Origin: Meira nashicola
Lineage: Eukaryota > Basidiomycota > Exobasidiomycetes > Exobasidiales > Brachybasidiaceae
NCBI GenBank assembly: GCA_001600355.1
Contig: BCJU01000002.1
Location: 1,550,001-1,614,000, forward strand
DNA length: 64,000 nucleotides
Direction: 5' to 3'
A program made the position numbers and the translations under genes. The notes beneath the pieces were generated by a model. The model was not told the DNA's origin. It ran no database searches and saw only the letters and a program-made list of their open reading frames with translations. Positions 9,546 to 18,350 of this stretch are shown here, piece after piece (position 1 is the stretch's first letter; the number at the start of each line of letters is the position of its first letter).

Positions 9546-10856
9546 ATGTCTACTACTATGAATTCTTACACTCAAACATTCTTGAAACGTGTATTTTGGG
9601 GTCCAAATTGTCTGGAAAGTGCACTTCCAGATGCATTATCTTTGGTCTCAAAGAATAAAAAAGCATTAATCATCACTGGTCGTTCTTTAGACAAAAAGAC
9701 TGATGTTGTCCGTCAAGTTGAAAGAGTTCTTGGCTCTGCACATGCTGGAACATTTGCAAGCATTGGACAACATGCACCAATTGCAGATATTCGTCAAGTT
9801 GTTGAACAGGTACGACAACAAAAAGCAGATGTACTTGTTGCCGTTGGTGGTGGATCGCCTATAGATTCAGCCAAAGCAGTTGCATTTTTGCTTCAACAAG
9901 AAAATGCTGAGCAGCATAAACCAGCTTCTGATGAACGTGACTTTTTGCCAATAATTGCAATTCCTACCACCTTATCCGTTGCAGAGACTACACAAAATGC
10001 AGGATATACTAGCGAAGAAGGTAAAAAGACTGGAGCTTCTCATCCTGCTATTGTTCCTAGAGTTATCATTTATGATGCTGCTCTTTCACTAGCAACTCCT
10101 GAAAGACTATGGCTCTCTTCCGGTATGAGAGCAGTTGATCATGCTATCGAATTACTTTACAGACCTGGTGATTCTGGAATTTTGCTTTCCACTGCCTTGG
10201 GTGCAATTAGAGAATTGTTCTATCTCTTACCCGCTTCTAAGCGTGAACCAGAAAATCTAGATATTCGACAAAGGCTACAACTAGCATGCTTTCAATCCTT
10301 GTGGCCGGAAGGTAGAAAAGGTGCTTTAGGTCTCAGTCATGGATTAGGTCATGCGCTCGGCGCAACTTATGCGATCCCACATGGAATTACGTCTTGTTTA
10401 ACTTTGCCAGGCAGTATTGCCATCACTTCACAATCGCCTTCAACATCAAATACTCATCTTTTGGCATTATCAGATGCATTGAATTTTATCCCACCTTCGT
10501 TTTATGTTGAAGGGAATCAAGATGCAAGTTCGCATTTATCTAATTCAGCCTTGCCACCGCCTTCGATTTTGGCTGCACAATTATCGCCGAAGACGCCCGG
10601 GAATGATTCGTATGGCAGTGTAGAAGAAGAAGACTTAATCAAACAAGCTCGTGCCCGCGGATTACTTGTTAGTCAAGCAGTACGTAAATTAGTGGAAACA
10701 TTAGGCTTACATTCCACTTTACAAGAGTATAAAGTGCCCAAACAAGATTTCGAATCGATTGCCCAACATGTCACACGTGGACAAGACGCCGCTTTACAAC
10801 AATTGATCGTTGCCATGTTGAATGCCAAGTATGACGATAAACCGGGACATTTATAA
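9546..10856 (+). CDS. iron-containing alcohol dehydrogenase / maleylacetate reductase-like oxidoreductase
   Basis: The 436-residue protein has the type III (iron) ADH fold. An N-terminal Rossmann-like half carries the dinucleotide-binding loop VAVGGGSPIDSAK (about 98-110). A C-terminal helical half contributes the metal-site residues His199, His265 and His279 (SHGLGHALG…IPHG). The fourth canonical ligand is an Asp four residues before His199; here it is Arg195. Maleylacetate reductases likewise lack that Asp and are metal-independent. This and the overall similarity favour a maleylacetate-reductase-like, NAD(P)H-dependent enzyme of aromatic degradation. The substrate is unproven and there are no aromatic-catabolism neighbours. 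First ATG used; single exon. A Ser-rich insertion at about 280-360 is longer than usual. Confidence 0.8.
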   Translation: MSTTMNSYTQTFLKRVFWGPNCLESALPDALSLVSKNKKALIITGRSLDKKTDVVRQVERVLGSAHAGTFASIGQHAPIADIRQVVEQVRQQKADVLVAVGGGSPIDSAKAVAFLLQQENAEQHKPASDERDFLPIIAIPTTLSVAETTQNAGYTSEEGKKTGASHPAIVPRVIIYDAALSLATPERLWLSSGMRAVDHAIELLYRPGDSGILLSTALGAIRELFYLLPASKREPENLDIRQRLQLACFQSLWPEGRKGALGLSHGLGHALGATYAIPHGITSCLTLPGSIAITSQSPSTSNTHLLALSDALNFIPPSFYVEGNQDASSHLSNSALPPPSILAAQLSPKTPGNDSYGSVEEEDLIKQARARGLLVSQAVRKLVETLGLHSTLQEYKVPKQDFESIAQHVTRGQDAALQQLIVAMLNAKYDDKPGHL

Positions 10857-11243
10857 AAAAAAAAACAACAACATTTTTTGTGCCTACTTGTGCTTGAATG
10901 CTATCCTCTTTTCTTTTCGTTATCAGCCTTTTCAGCCATCATGCATACAGGCACGGGCTGAATTGTAAGGGAAAGGCTGAAATTTGCGCGTTTCATGGTG
11001 CCGATTCCTCTACTCACGCCCGTTGTTGCTGTTTGAAAGGCGTAGATGATTCGATTTACTCCAGGATGATGAAAGATATAAATATACAGGATATTGGAGC
11101 CGATGGGAAAATTTTCATTTCCTCACCCCACTCTCATTTTATTCGATTCTATTCCTGAATTCACACGTACGCTGGTCGTACAACTTTTTCTACATTAAAA
11201 AAAGGTACCCCAAACACAATTCAACAAATATCTTTCAATCGAT
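10857..11243. other. intergenic region upstream of the HN-repeat protein
   Basis: 387 bp. It includes the dehydrogenase 3' end (A-rich at 10856-10870) and a TATAAATA element at 11077-11084, about 160 bp before the next start. This is a possible TATA box. The small ORF at 10898-11158 shows no family features. Confidence 0.4.
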
Positions 11244-13220
11244 ATGGTTCACTTAAACTCTCGCAGCTATTTTGCTGTTCTTTCAATTATTTTGATTCTT
11301 GATTCAGTTCAATCACGTCCAATCGGTCCTTTATTATTATCAAATCGTGATGCAAGCGTCACTTCTTCAACAACGGTTCAAGATGAAAATCAGTTTCAAA
11401 TTCGAAGATCACAACAAGTACTTTCAAATTCAATTCCACCAATTTTACAACGTAGATCAGATGACCAAAAATCTGAAAAATCGGAAGAATTTCCAAAAGA
11501 CCCAAAAGAATTCGGTAGACTTTCAAGTAATCATGGAGTTAGTGCACATGCATTTTCCGAAAATGATTTATCATCTTTACGTAACCCGATTCGAAAACGA
11601 AAATATCCAATCTCCTCCGGTTTAAAAAAGAAGAGTATAATTACGGTTGGTGGTAATGTTGCAGATGACGAAGATGGAGGTGCAATTTCAGATACGCAAA
11701 CAGAACTTGCAGATGCGATGTATCCTTTACGAATTCGTGATTCTAGTTGGTTAGAAGAACGATCTCCTTTCTTAAATGAAAATCAAAGTTCTGAACTTGC
11801 TCACGGTAAGAAACGCGGTTTAGAAAAAAGAAGCAAAATTAAACGTCGTTCACCTAAGAAAGATGATCATGAAAGTGAAGAATCTAATCATTATTGGACA
11901 ACAGATGATGATGGTGAAAATGGTCATGGTAAAGGAGTTTATTGGATCGATCAATCTGCTCAATCTCAATCTCAATCTCAATCTCAATCTCAATCTCAAT
12001 CTCAATCTCAATCTCAATCTCAATCTCAATCATACGGTAATCCTAATCAAAATTTAGGAGCTGACCAAGTTCAACCTTATGGTCAAAATGGAAACGCAAA
12101 GATTATGAAACGAATGACGAAAAAACGAAGTTCATTAACACGTCGTTCTCCTGACGATCAACCTCATAATGCAAATCAGTATCATAATGCAAATCAAAGT
12201 CATAATTCGAATCAAGCACATAATGTTCACCAAACTCATAACCAAGGCAAGGGTGGTTATGCTGGAGGAGGTGGTGGTGGTCAAGGAGGTAGCTATGGTG
12301 GTGATGGTGCAACACAAGGAGCACAAATGCAACAAGGTGATAGCGGTAATGCTGCGAACAATGCAGAACAAACTGATACTGCAGCAGCAGCAACAACAAC
12401 AACAACAACAGAAGCTCCACAAGGTGATCAAGGACAATCTGGTGCAGCTGAAAAGCGATCTTTAGTTGAAATGGAAGAATATGAAGTTAAAAAGCGTAAA
12501 AATTTGAACAAACGTGATCAACCTCACAATTTGAATCAAGACCATAACACCAATCAATCTCATAATACTAATCAAGACCATAACGTTAATCAATATCATA
12601 ATAAAGGTAAAGGATCATCTACTTCTGGCTATGGTGGTAATGCTGAAGGCACTTATGGTAATGATCAAAGCAGCTATGGAGGTAAGGATGATCCTAGCAC
12701 CAAAACTGGAACAGATTCTAGCTACGGTGAAAAAACACAAGGATACAACAAGGCTGATACAGGTAAGGGTAATGCTGCTCAGGATAGCACTACTACAAAG
12801 TCTACAACCAGTGATGCTGGAAATGCAATTAAAGCTACTGCCGGTGATGAAGCTAAGGGCAATGAAAATACTTCTGCAAAAGTTGATTCTGGCGCTGGTT
12901 ATGCAGATAAAGGTGTTACTAGCAATCCTAATGATTCTACGGCTAAAGGAGACCCAACTGCTAAAAGTGACCCAACTGCTGAAGATCCAGCTGCTAAAGT
13001 CGATGTCGATACTGCAACTAAAGGTGACCCAACTGCCAAAGCCGACACTGCAACAAAAGGTGATAAACCTGCCGAAACTAATACTTATGCCGCTGGTGAT
13101 GCAAGTGGCAAAGACGCAACACAGTCAACAGCCCCACAAGACGAGAAAACTGCTTCAACTGCTAGTGTAAAACGTTCAAAGATGCAAAAGCGTGGAAATG
13201 TGAGTGAATTGATCGTTTGA
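11244..13220 (+). CDS. secreted, dibasic-rich repeat protein with two His-Asn modules (probable Kex2 substrate)
   Basis: I recognise no family. The 658-residue protein starts with a signal peptide (about 1-24, hydrophobic FAVLSIILILDSV). It is peppered with dibasic sites typical of kexin processing: RR54, RR70, several KK/KR/RR near 190-205 and 290-302, and KR near 410-424 and 640-650. A Gln-Ser tract of 12 dipeptides lies at about 240-263. Two near-identical 33-residue modules at 305-337 and 425-457 each begin DQPHN directly after or near a dibasic site. Each repeats HNxNQ with a five-residue period and ends in GKG. The C-terminal third is rich in Thr/Ala/Lys/Asp with DPTAK-like repeats. The plan resembles Kex2-cleaved repellent/hydrophobic surface peptides of smuts, but the sequence does not. 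A GTGAGT donor at 13200 may replace the last few residues by splicing. Confidence 0.75.
   Translation: MVHLNSRSYFAVLSIILILDSVQSRPIGPLLLSNRDASVTSSTTVQDENQFQIRRSQQVLSNSIPPILQRRSDDQKSEKSEEFPKDPKEFGRLSSNHGVSAHAFSENDLSSLRNPIRKRKYPISSGLKKKSIITVGGNVADDEDGGAISDTQTELADAMYPLRIRDSSWLEERSPFLNENQSSELAHGKKRGLEKRSKIKRRSPKKDDHESEESNHYWTTDDDGENGHGKGVYWIDQSAQSQSQSQSQSQSQSQSQSQSQSQSYGNPNQNLGADQVQPYGQNGNAKIMKRMTKKRSSLTRRSPDDQPHNANQYHNANQSHNSNQAHNVHQTHNQGKGGYAGGGGGGQGGSYGGDGATQGAQMQQGDSGNAANNAEQTDTAAAATTTTTTEAPQGDQGQSGAAEKRSLVEMEEYEVKKRKNLNKRDQPHNLNQDHNTNQSHNTNQDHNVNQYHNKGKGSSTSGYGGNAEGTYGNDQSSYGGKDDPSTKTGTDSSYGEKTQGYNKADTGKGNAAQDSTTTKSTTSDAGNAIKATAGDEAKGNENTSAKVDSGAGYADKGVTSNPNDSTAKGDPTAKSDPTAEDPAAKVDVDTATKGDPTAKADTATKGDKPAETNTYAAGDASGKDATQSTAPQDEKTASTASVKRSKMQKRGNVSELIV
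11961..12032 (+). repeat. in-frame hexanucleotide microsatellite (CAATCT)11 CAATCA
   Basis: Eleven perfect CAATCT units and one CAATCA encode twelve consecutive Gln-Ser dipeptides inside the secreted repeat protein. The unit is six bases, so slippage changes length without breaking the frame. Confidence 0.95.
12156..12254 (+). repeat. HN module A (33 codons)
   Basis: Encodes residues 305-337: DQP, then five HN units at five-residue spacing (HNxNQ pattern, the last HNVHQ-T-HN), then QGKG. It lies just after an RRSPD site. Confidence 0.9.
12516..12614 (+). repeat. HN module B (33 codons)
   Basis: Encodes residues 425-457, with the same length and phase as module A: DQP, five HN units, then KGKG. 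It immediately follows Lys-Arg. Module starts are exactly 360 bp apart. Confidence 0.9.
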
Positions 13221-13305
13221 ATGGATGATTTCTTAATTTTTATACTAATACTCTCTTTTTATACCTAGGAAGGTAGGACAGGAAAATCAATTATTTTCAG
13301 TCGTG

Positions 13306-13923
13306 ATGAAGAAAAAACGTTGGCTGTTTGAACGTGATGAATCAAATGAAGATGTGAATCCTGCTTTACAAACATACTTTAACAATTCCTCCTCTAATCA
13401 AAAGAGATCATTAACGAAAAAGCAAAAATTGATTGAACGACAAGATACAGATTCGGAAAACCCCTATCTAACTGCACAAGACATGGATGATGATAGTAGT
13501 TCGGATATTGATAAACTTGAAAAGCCAGAACACGTTCAAGGTTTAGAAGATGAACATGATGAATGCATGGAAAATGAAAATAAAGGTATTCTTCCTTCCG
13601 GTACATGTGAAGCACAAAGGATGAGTAGCGCTCTTGCTGGAAGTGTAAGAAAGCGTGAAGAAAGTTCAACAATAACACCAGCAACTACAACAAATTCAAC
13701 CGTCACTCCAAATCCTCCACCTACTACAACCACTCCAACTGATTCACCTCCAACTCAAGTTAGACAATCAAGTCAAACTGATATGGCATTAGAAGCTTTA
13801 ACGAAATTAAGTGATTTACAAGCAAAACGAAATGACGTCCAAGAACAAGAAAAAATAGTAGAAAAACAAATTCATGAACTTTTCAAACAATATCCTGTTC
13901 TTTCGGCTACTTTAGCTTTGTGA
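13306..13923 (+). CDS. orphan ORF, low-complexity basic/acidic protein
   Basis: No family recognised. The 205-residue frame from the ATG at 13306 encodes a basic start (MKKKRWLFERDE) and a lysine-rich patch (KRSLTKKQKL). An acidic region with a few cysteines follows, then a Thr/Pro tract and a C-terminal amphipathic helix (about 160-195). It begins only about 85 bp after the stop of the HN-repeat gene and directly after a good acceptor-like sequence (TTATTTTCAG, ending 13300). It may therefore be a 3' exon of that gene rather than a separate one, but no donor I see joins it in phase. Treat the start and independence as uncertain. Confidence 0.45.
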   Translation: MKKKRWLFERDESNEDVNPALQTYFNNSSSNQKRSLTKKQKLIERQDTDSENPYLTAQDMDDDSSSDIDKLEKPEHVQGLEDEHDECMENENKGILPSGTCEAQRMSSALAGSVRKREESSTITPATTTNSTVTPNPPPTTTTPTDSPPTQVRQSSQTDMALEALTKLSDLQAKRNDVQEQEKIVEKQIHELFKQYPVLSATLAL

Positions 13924-14110
13924 TCTGTATATATACTCATTCTAGAATTTGATGAAATCTATGAAGCTTTGAAGATGATACATAGCACGTGTAAATTATG
14001 TATACCCTCCATCCATCACCGGTCTGGTTATGCTTGGCAATCAGCTTACCGGTCTTGTGTGCTCGCGCTGTATTGTATGCTTATCTAGAGTGCTATGATA
14101 TCAATTTAAA

Positions 14111-14142
14111 CGCGCTGCGCTGCGCAGCGCCTGCGCCTGCTC
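14111..14142. repeat. GC-rich palindromic element (GCGCTGCGCAGCGC type)
   Basis: CGCGCTGCGCTGCGCAGCGC followed by CTGCGCCTGC, conspicuous in an AT-rich gap. Related cores (GCGCAGCGC or its complement) recur in four other intergenic regions of this window. Confidence 0.7.
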
Positions 14143-15392
14143 GGTCAAGTTCGGTTGAATCTCTGAAATTGTAATAGAAAAAGGTCTAGACGAGCGGAAG
14201 TTGAATCGAGAAAAAAGTATGTACGTACTTAGGCAATCGGTCTATGTTCGGAGCTTGTAAAAAAACAAAAAGTTCAAAGATCACCTTATCTTACCCACCA
14301 ATGTGCGTATGCACTTTTACCCTCCTCATCTTTCTTTCTCGGCAATAACGGGTACAAATTGTATGTACATACCCGGCAAACAACAGATCTAACCGAAAGA
14401 TGCATAAATTGCATTCAATAAATCAAGTGGGGATTGAGGGCGGGGTAAAAATAATTCTTAAATTCAAAACCAAGAATAAAAGAAATCACTCCGACTTCGT
14501 TCGACCTTTACCAACACTTTTTGACTGATCACACCCACAAACACATTGACATACACAGTGGCTGAAAATTAACAATAACGAATTCCTTTTGCTCAGCAAT
14601 TCCATCGATAGAAGGAGCACGCAATCACTGTGCTTGTCATACCAAAAAAAAAACTCGATTTCACTTCTCTCTTTAGCATCATTCCATCGCCCCGTTCTCG
14701 GACAGGAATCGCATTTAATGCACATTTAAAACAATTATTCCGAAGCTATCTTTATCTGCAAAATATATTTGCATGCATACATACAATCACAGCAATACGG
14801 GGAAGCGGTACTTGGGTTGTCATCATTTCTGTGTTAGGATCGCGCATCACTAAACACTTGCTTGACGACAACGATCTGCATTCATCTTCGCTGGGCAAAA
14901 AGGAAAAAGAAAAGATTGCAGATTGACTTTCAACCATTCTATCATCCCGAAGAACAAAGACGATCTTTCATTCGGTCAATTTCACGATTCTATAAATATA
15001 TCAACCTCTCGCATTCATTTCGGTCCAGAATCCCTCCGTCAGCGGTGTCTTTTACGCAAGCTAAGAAAAAAAAAACTTGCCGATAAGTTTCGATACTTTT
15101 GCAGATCGATACATAAACAAAACATCTCAAAAGCAAAGCATAGCATTACACACTCTCAGCACTCTTCTTTCTTTTTCTACCATTGCTCGCTCTTGTTCTC
15201 TTGACGTAACAAAGACGGCGCCTCAATTGCCTTTGACGCCCAAACGCCTCGATTCTCCGATTATATTCACCTTTTCTCCAATTTTTCTTACTTACCCCGC
15301 ACCAACTTGGCAATTCTGTACAAAGTATAGCGGTGCTTGAATGACCTCATCTCGGATACGAAAGATTCCTGATTTACAATTCAAGCAAATAA

Positions 15393-15400
15393 TATAAAAA
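15393..15400 (+). promoter_or_regulatory. TATA box of the GH32 gene
   Basis: TATAAAAA lies 79 bp before the ATG at 15472, a normal fungal distance. It supports that ATG as the real start and argues against an upstream signal-peptide exon. Confidence 0.55.
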
Positions 15401-15471
15401 GGGCAAATTGTAACGGATTCACACTTGATCTTTTCTCGTACACGTTTTAACCTTGCAATCAAACAACAAGA

Positions 15472-17415
15472 ATGCTCGTCACACGTCCACGTCCAGTTAC
15501 GCAAACCTTACCGCAAGACGCAAAAATGACAAACACAAACGTACGTCAGTCAAATCAACAATTATCGTCAGGATCATCTTCATCAGCACATTCGGAAAAG
15601 ACTGAAGGTTCTCCTGCGATGACAATTTCAAGTTTGACAAGTACTTCTTCCGATGATCTTGAAACATCAAATGCTACAATCAGTCAAGCAAAAGATGTTG
15701 ATGAACAAGATTTTCTTCGTTTTCGTCCATCATTTCATTTGATCGCTCCCAAGAATTGGATGAACGATCCTTGTGGTCCTTGTTATGATGAAAATACGGG
15801 CTTATACCATCTATTATATCAATACAATCCTGAAGGTGCAACTTGGGGCAATATGTCTTGGTTACATGCTACTTCAATCGATATGGTCCATTGGACTCAT
15901 GTAAGCAAAACGCCTTCTTTTACGCCACAAGTACCGCATGATTGCAAAGGCGTCTTTTCCGGAGCAATGGTTCCGCATGGTCCGCTTGGTGAAACAAATA
16001 TGTTGACAGCATTTTATACTGCTGTATCTTATTTACCCATTCATTGGACAAAACCGTATCATTGGGGTTGTGAAAAGTTGGCAATTGCAACTTCTACAGA
16101 TGGTGGTCAAACATGGAATCGTGATGAATCTTCTGTCTTGTTACAATCACCTCCTGTTGAACATCAAGAAGATATCGCTTCTTGGCGTGATCCATTCATT
16201 TCTGCTTGGCCTGAAATGGATGATCAATTAGGTTTGCCTAGAGGTAAATATTTGTATGGTTTAATTGCTGGTGGGTTGCGTAATAAAACCCCAACTGCAT
16301 TCCTTTATCGTATCGAAAAATACGATTTAACAAAATGGACCTTTATTTCAACCATTGCCGATGTTGGTCTCAATCATACATTAGGCAAAGCAAGTGGAGA
16401 AATGGGTCGTAATTGGGAAGTTTGCAATTTTTTCACTTTACCCCAAATCGAAAAAGATGCACAATATTTACTCATGAACGTAGAGGGTGTAGGTGAAGAC
16501 TTTAAATCTCGTCATCCGATGTGGGCACAATCTTCGATGACAAAGAATAAAGATGAAATGGGAATAACTATGCATCCTTTCAAGAGTGGTATCTTGGATC
16601 ACGGTAGCCTTTATGCTGCAACAACTTTTTACCATCAACCAACTTCACGTCGTATCCTTTGGGGTTGGATTACGGAAGATGATTTAGCCGAATCTCGCTA
16701 TGATCAACAAGGATGGTCAGGTTGTATTTCCTTGCCACGCGAAATCGTTACGCTTTCTTTTGAGAATGTTGATCCTGTCATGCTTCAACATCCTCTTATT
16801 GCACCTACTTTTGACTTTAACCAAGCCGATCAAAGCTCTACTACCGGCGTCAAAATTTCAACTCTTGGTGTAAAAGCAGCTGAAGAAGTTGCCGCTTTAC
16901 GTAAAGGATCTCAATATCATTATATCGCCAAACCTTCAAAGGCAAAGCTTCCAATCAAATCACGCAGTTTTGAGCTATCTTTTGATGTCATTGTCAAAGA
17001 TGAGGATATTAAAGCTGGCATTCACATCTGTCATGATGCAGACGGAAAGCATGGTGTCAAGATTGTTTACTCAAATGAGACCATTCAAATCATTCGTCAA
17101 GATACAACTTCGGATCCAGATGTACAAACAAAAACAATCACTGTGCCCTTTGTCCCATTACGTTTCATTGATGGCACATTTGAAAGTTTACGATTCCATC
17201 TCTTCCTCGATAATAGTGTCTTGGAATTGTTTGTCAACGATCGTGTATGCATCACCACGCGTATTTATTGGCAACATCAAGAAGCACTTCAAACTTCATT
17301 ATTACCCACCGAAAGTACTTTTCAAAATGTTCAAATTTGGTCAGGATTGCAAAAAGCAATGCTTGACGAAGGAGTTCATGCTGATCAAGTCATTGATGGT
17401 GTAGCACACCTTTGA
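15472..17415 (+). CDS. glycoside hydrolase family 32 (invertase / beta-fructofuranosidase type)
   Basis: GH32 enzymes hydrolyse sucrose or fructans with retention. The 647-residue protein has the three catalytic blocks: WMNDPCGP with nucleophile Asp99, WRDPF with transition-state stabiliser Asp240, and NWEVCNFF with acid/base Glu316. A five-bladed propeller fills about 82-440, and the C-terminal beta-sandwich follows. The first 80 residues are Ser/Thr-rich and disordered, with no hydrophobic signal peptide. The predicted enzyme is therefore cytosolic or exported unconventionally, unlike classical secreted invertases. WMNDPCG replaces the usual WMNDPNG. Single exon with a TATA box 79 bp upstream. 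No sugar transporter or regulator is adjacent. Whether it prefers sucrose, inulin or levan cannot be told. Confidence 0.9.
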   Translation: MLVTRPRPVTQTLPQDAKMTNTNVRQSNQQLSSGSSSSAHSEKTEGSPAMTISSLTSTSSDDLETSNATISQAKDVDEQDFLRFRPSFHLIAPKNWMNDPCGPCYDENTGLYHLLYQYNPEGATWGNMSWLHATSIDMVHWTHVSKTPSFTPQVPHDCKGVFSGAMVPHGPLGETNMLTAFYTAVSYLPIHWTKPYHWGCEKLAIATSTDGGQTWNRDESSVLLQSPPVEHQEDIASWRDPFISAWPEMDDQLGLPRGKYLYGLIAGGLRNKTPTAFLYRIEKYDLTKWTFISTIADVGLNHTLGKASGEMGRNWEVCNFFTLPQIEKDAQYLLMNVEGVGEDFKSRHPMWAQSSMTKNKDEMGITMHPFKSGILDHGSLYAATTFYHQPTSRRILWGWITEDDLAESRYDQQGWSGCISLPREIVTLSFENVDPVMLQHPLIAPTFDFNQADQSSTTGVKISTLGVKAAEEVAALRKGSQYHYIAKPSKAKLPIKSRSFELSFDVIVKDEDIKAGIHICHDADGKHGVKIVYSNETIQIIRQDTTSDPDVQTKTITVPFVPLRFIDGTFESLRFHLFLDNSVLELFVNDRVCITTRIYWQHQEALQTSLLPTESTFQNVQIWSGLQKAMLDEGVHADQVIDGVAHL

Positions 17416-17633
17416 GCACTGGAACTCCGTTCCTTCCAGATTCTTTTCTGAGCCGCTTTTGCGTACATATAACTATAGAAAGACTTTCTTGCTGTGGATT
17501 TACGCATCATTCTGTATTCTATCTCATTTCATTCTTTCTCTTCCCATTTGGCACATAATCTTGTCACGTTTTATCATGATGTATATTCATTTCATTCAAT
17601 CAAATCAAATCTTATCATTTCACCATACCTTTC

Positions 17634-18350
17634 TCAAAGCTTTCCTTTTGCTTTTGCTAAACTTTCGCCTTGTACCAAAATACATGGTCCGCCATAAATG
17701 ATTTTGCTCTTTATACTCTCATCAGCAGAAGCTATCCAATCTTTAACTTCTTGATCTTCAGCTCCAGGTTGAAGCCAAACTGCATTTACGTTTAGGTCTT
17801 GTAAAGCAGTTTTAATGATTGATAATGAAATTTTTGGTGGAGTGATTACGCTTAAACTTGTACTTTTTGGATTTTTAACTTGTTTAATTTCCGAAATTGT
17901 TGAAATATCTTCAATTGAAGATTCTTTCGGATGAACGGGAATAACTTCTAATCCATGATCTTTGTACCAACGTAAGACCTGTGTTTGGGGTTCAGATGCA
18001 GGAAAGTAAGCATAATTTATTTGCATTAAATCAATTCTTTCATACATGACTAACCTTATTACCGTACTTTGCCCGATCAGTGCTGAGATGACGATCATCA
18101 TGAGGGAAATGCGTCAGACGTCATAATCTCGAAACCGAATTTATTTAGCCTTTTATCATACTCACGAAGCACCAACTACTGCATAATTTTCGGCATTAAA
18201 GAACACTTCTTTTGCTTTTTCGATTGACATTCTTGTAGATGAAAGTGTTCTTCTTTGTTGCTGGGGAGCGAAGTTGGAAAGTGGAGGAATAGATTGTTTG
18301 ATTGAAGTGACGGCTAATGGACTTAATCTCTGAGCCAACAATGATCGCAT
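17634..18350 (-). CDS. mitochondrial CoA-binding domain protein (CoA_binding_2, YccU type), three exons
   Basis: Exons are 18350-18166, 18082-18055 and 17978-17634. Joining them gives 185 residues and restores the Rossmann-type CoA-binding signature: VVGAS from exon 1, TDRAKYGNK from the 28-nt exon 2, and VLRWYKDHG from exon 3. Donors are GTGAGT and GTTAGT; acceptors are CTCAG and ACACAG, and the phases agree. The first 40 residues are basic, Ser/Gln-rich and without acids, consistent with a mitochondrial presequence. Later strands read EVIPVHPKE and NAVWLQPGAEDQEV, as in the succinyl-CoA-synthetase-like CoA-binding fold. The family's biochemical role is poorly defined. Confidence 0.85.

Larger units (their letters stand above)
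13924..15471. other. long intergenic region upstream of the GH32 gene
   Basis: 1,548 bp with no convincing gene. It holds a GC-rich palindromic element (14111-14142), two GTATGTAC-type palindromes (about 14218-14230 and 14361-14374) and A/C-rich stretches. A TATA box lies near the 3' end. Its length suggests a complex promoter for the fructosidase gene. Confidence 0.5.

Noticed and set aside
12103..12437. Leu/Cys-rich and His-rich ORFs opposite the HN-repeat gene
   Set aside because: They are antisense reads of low-complexity codons (GGT, CAT, ACA repeats) and have no family features.
12156..12614. Direct repeats as a CRISPR or transposon signature
   Set aside because: They are in-frame codon repeats of one protein in a eukaryotic genome, without spacers, terminal repeats or transposase.
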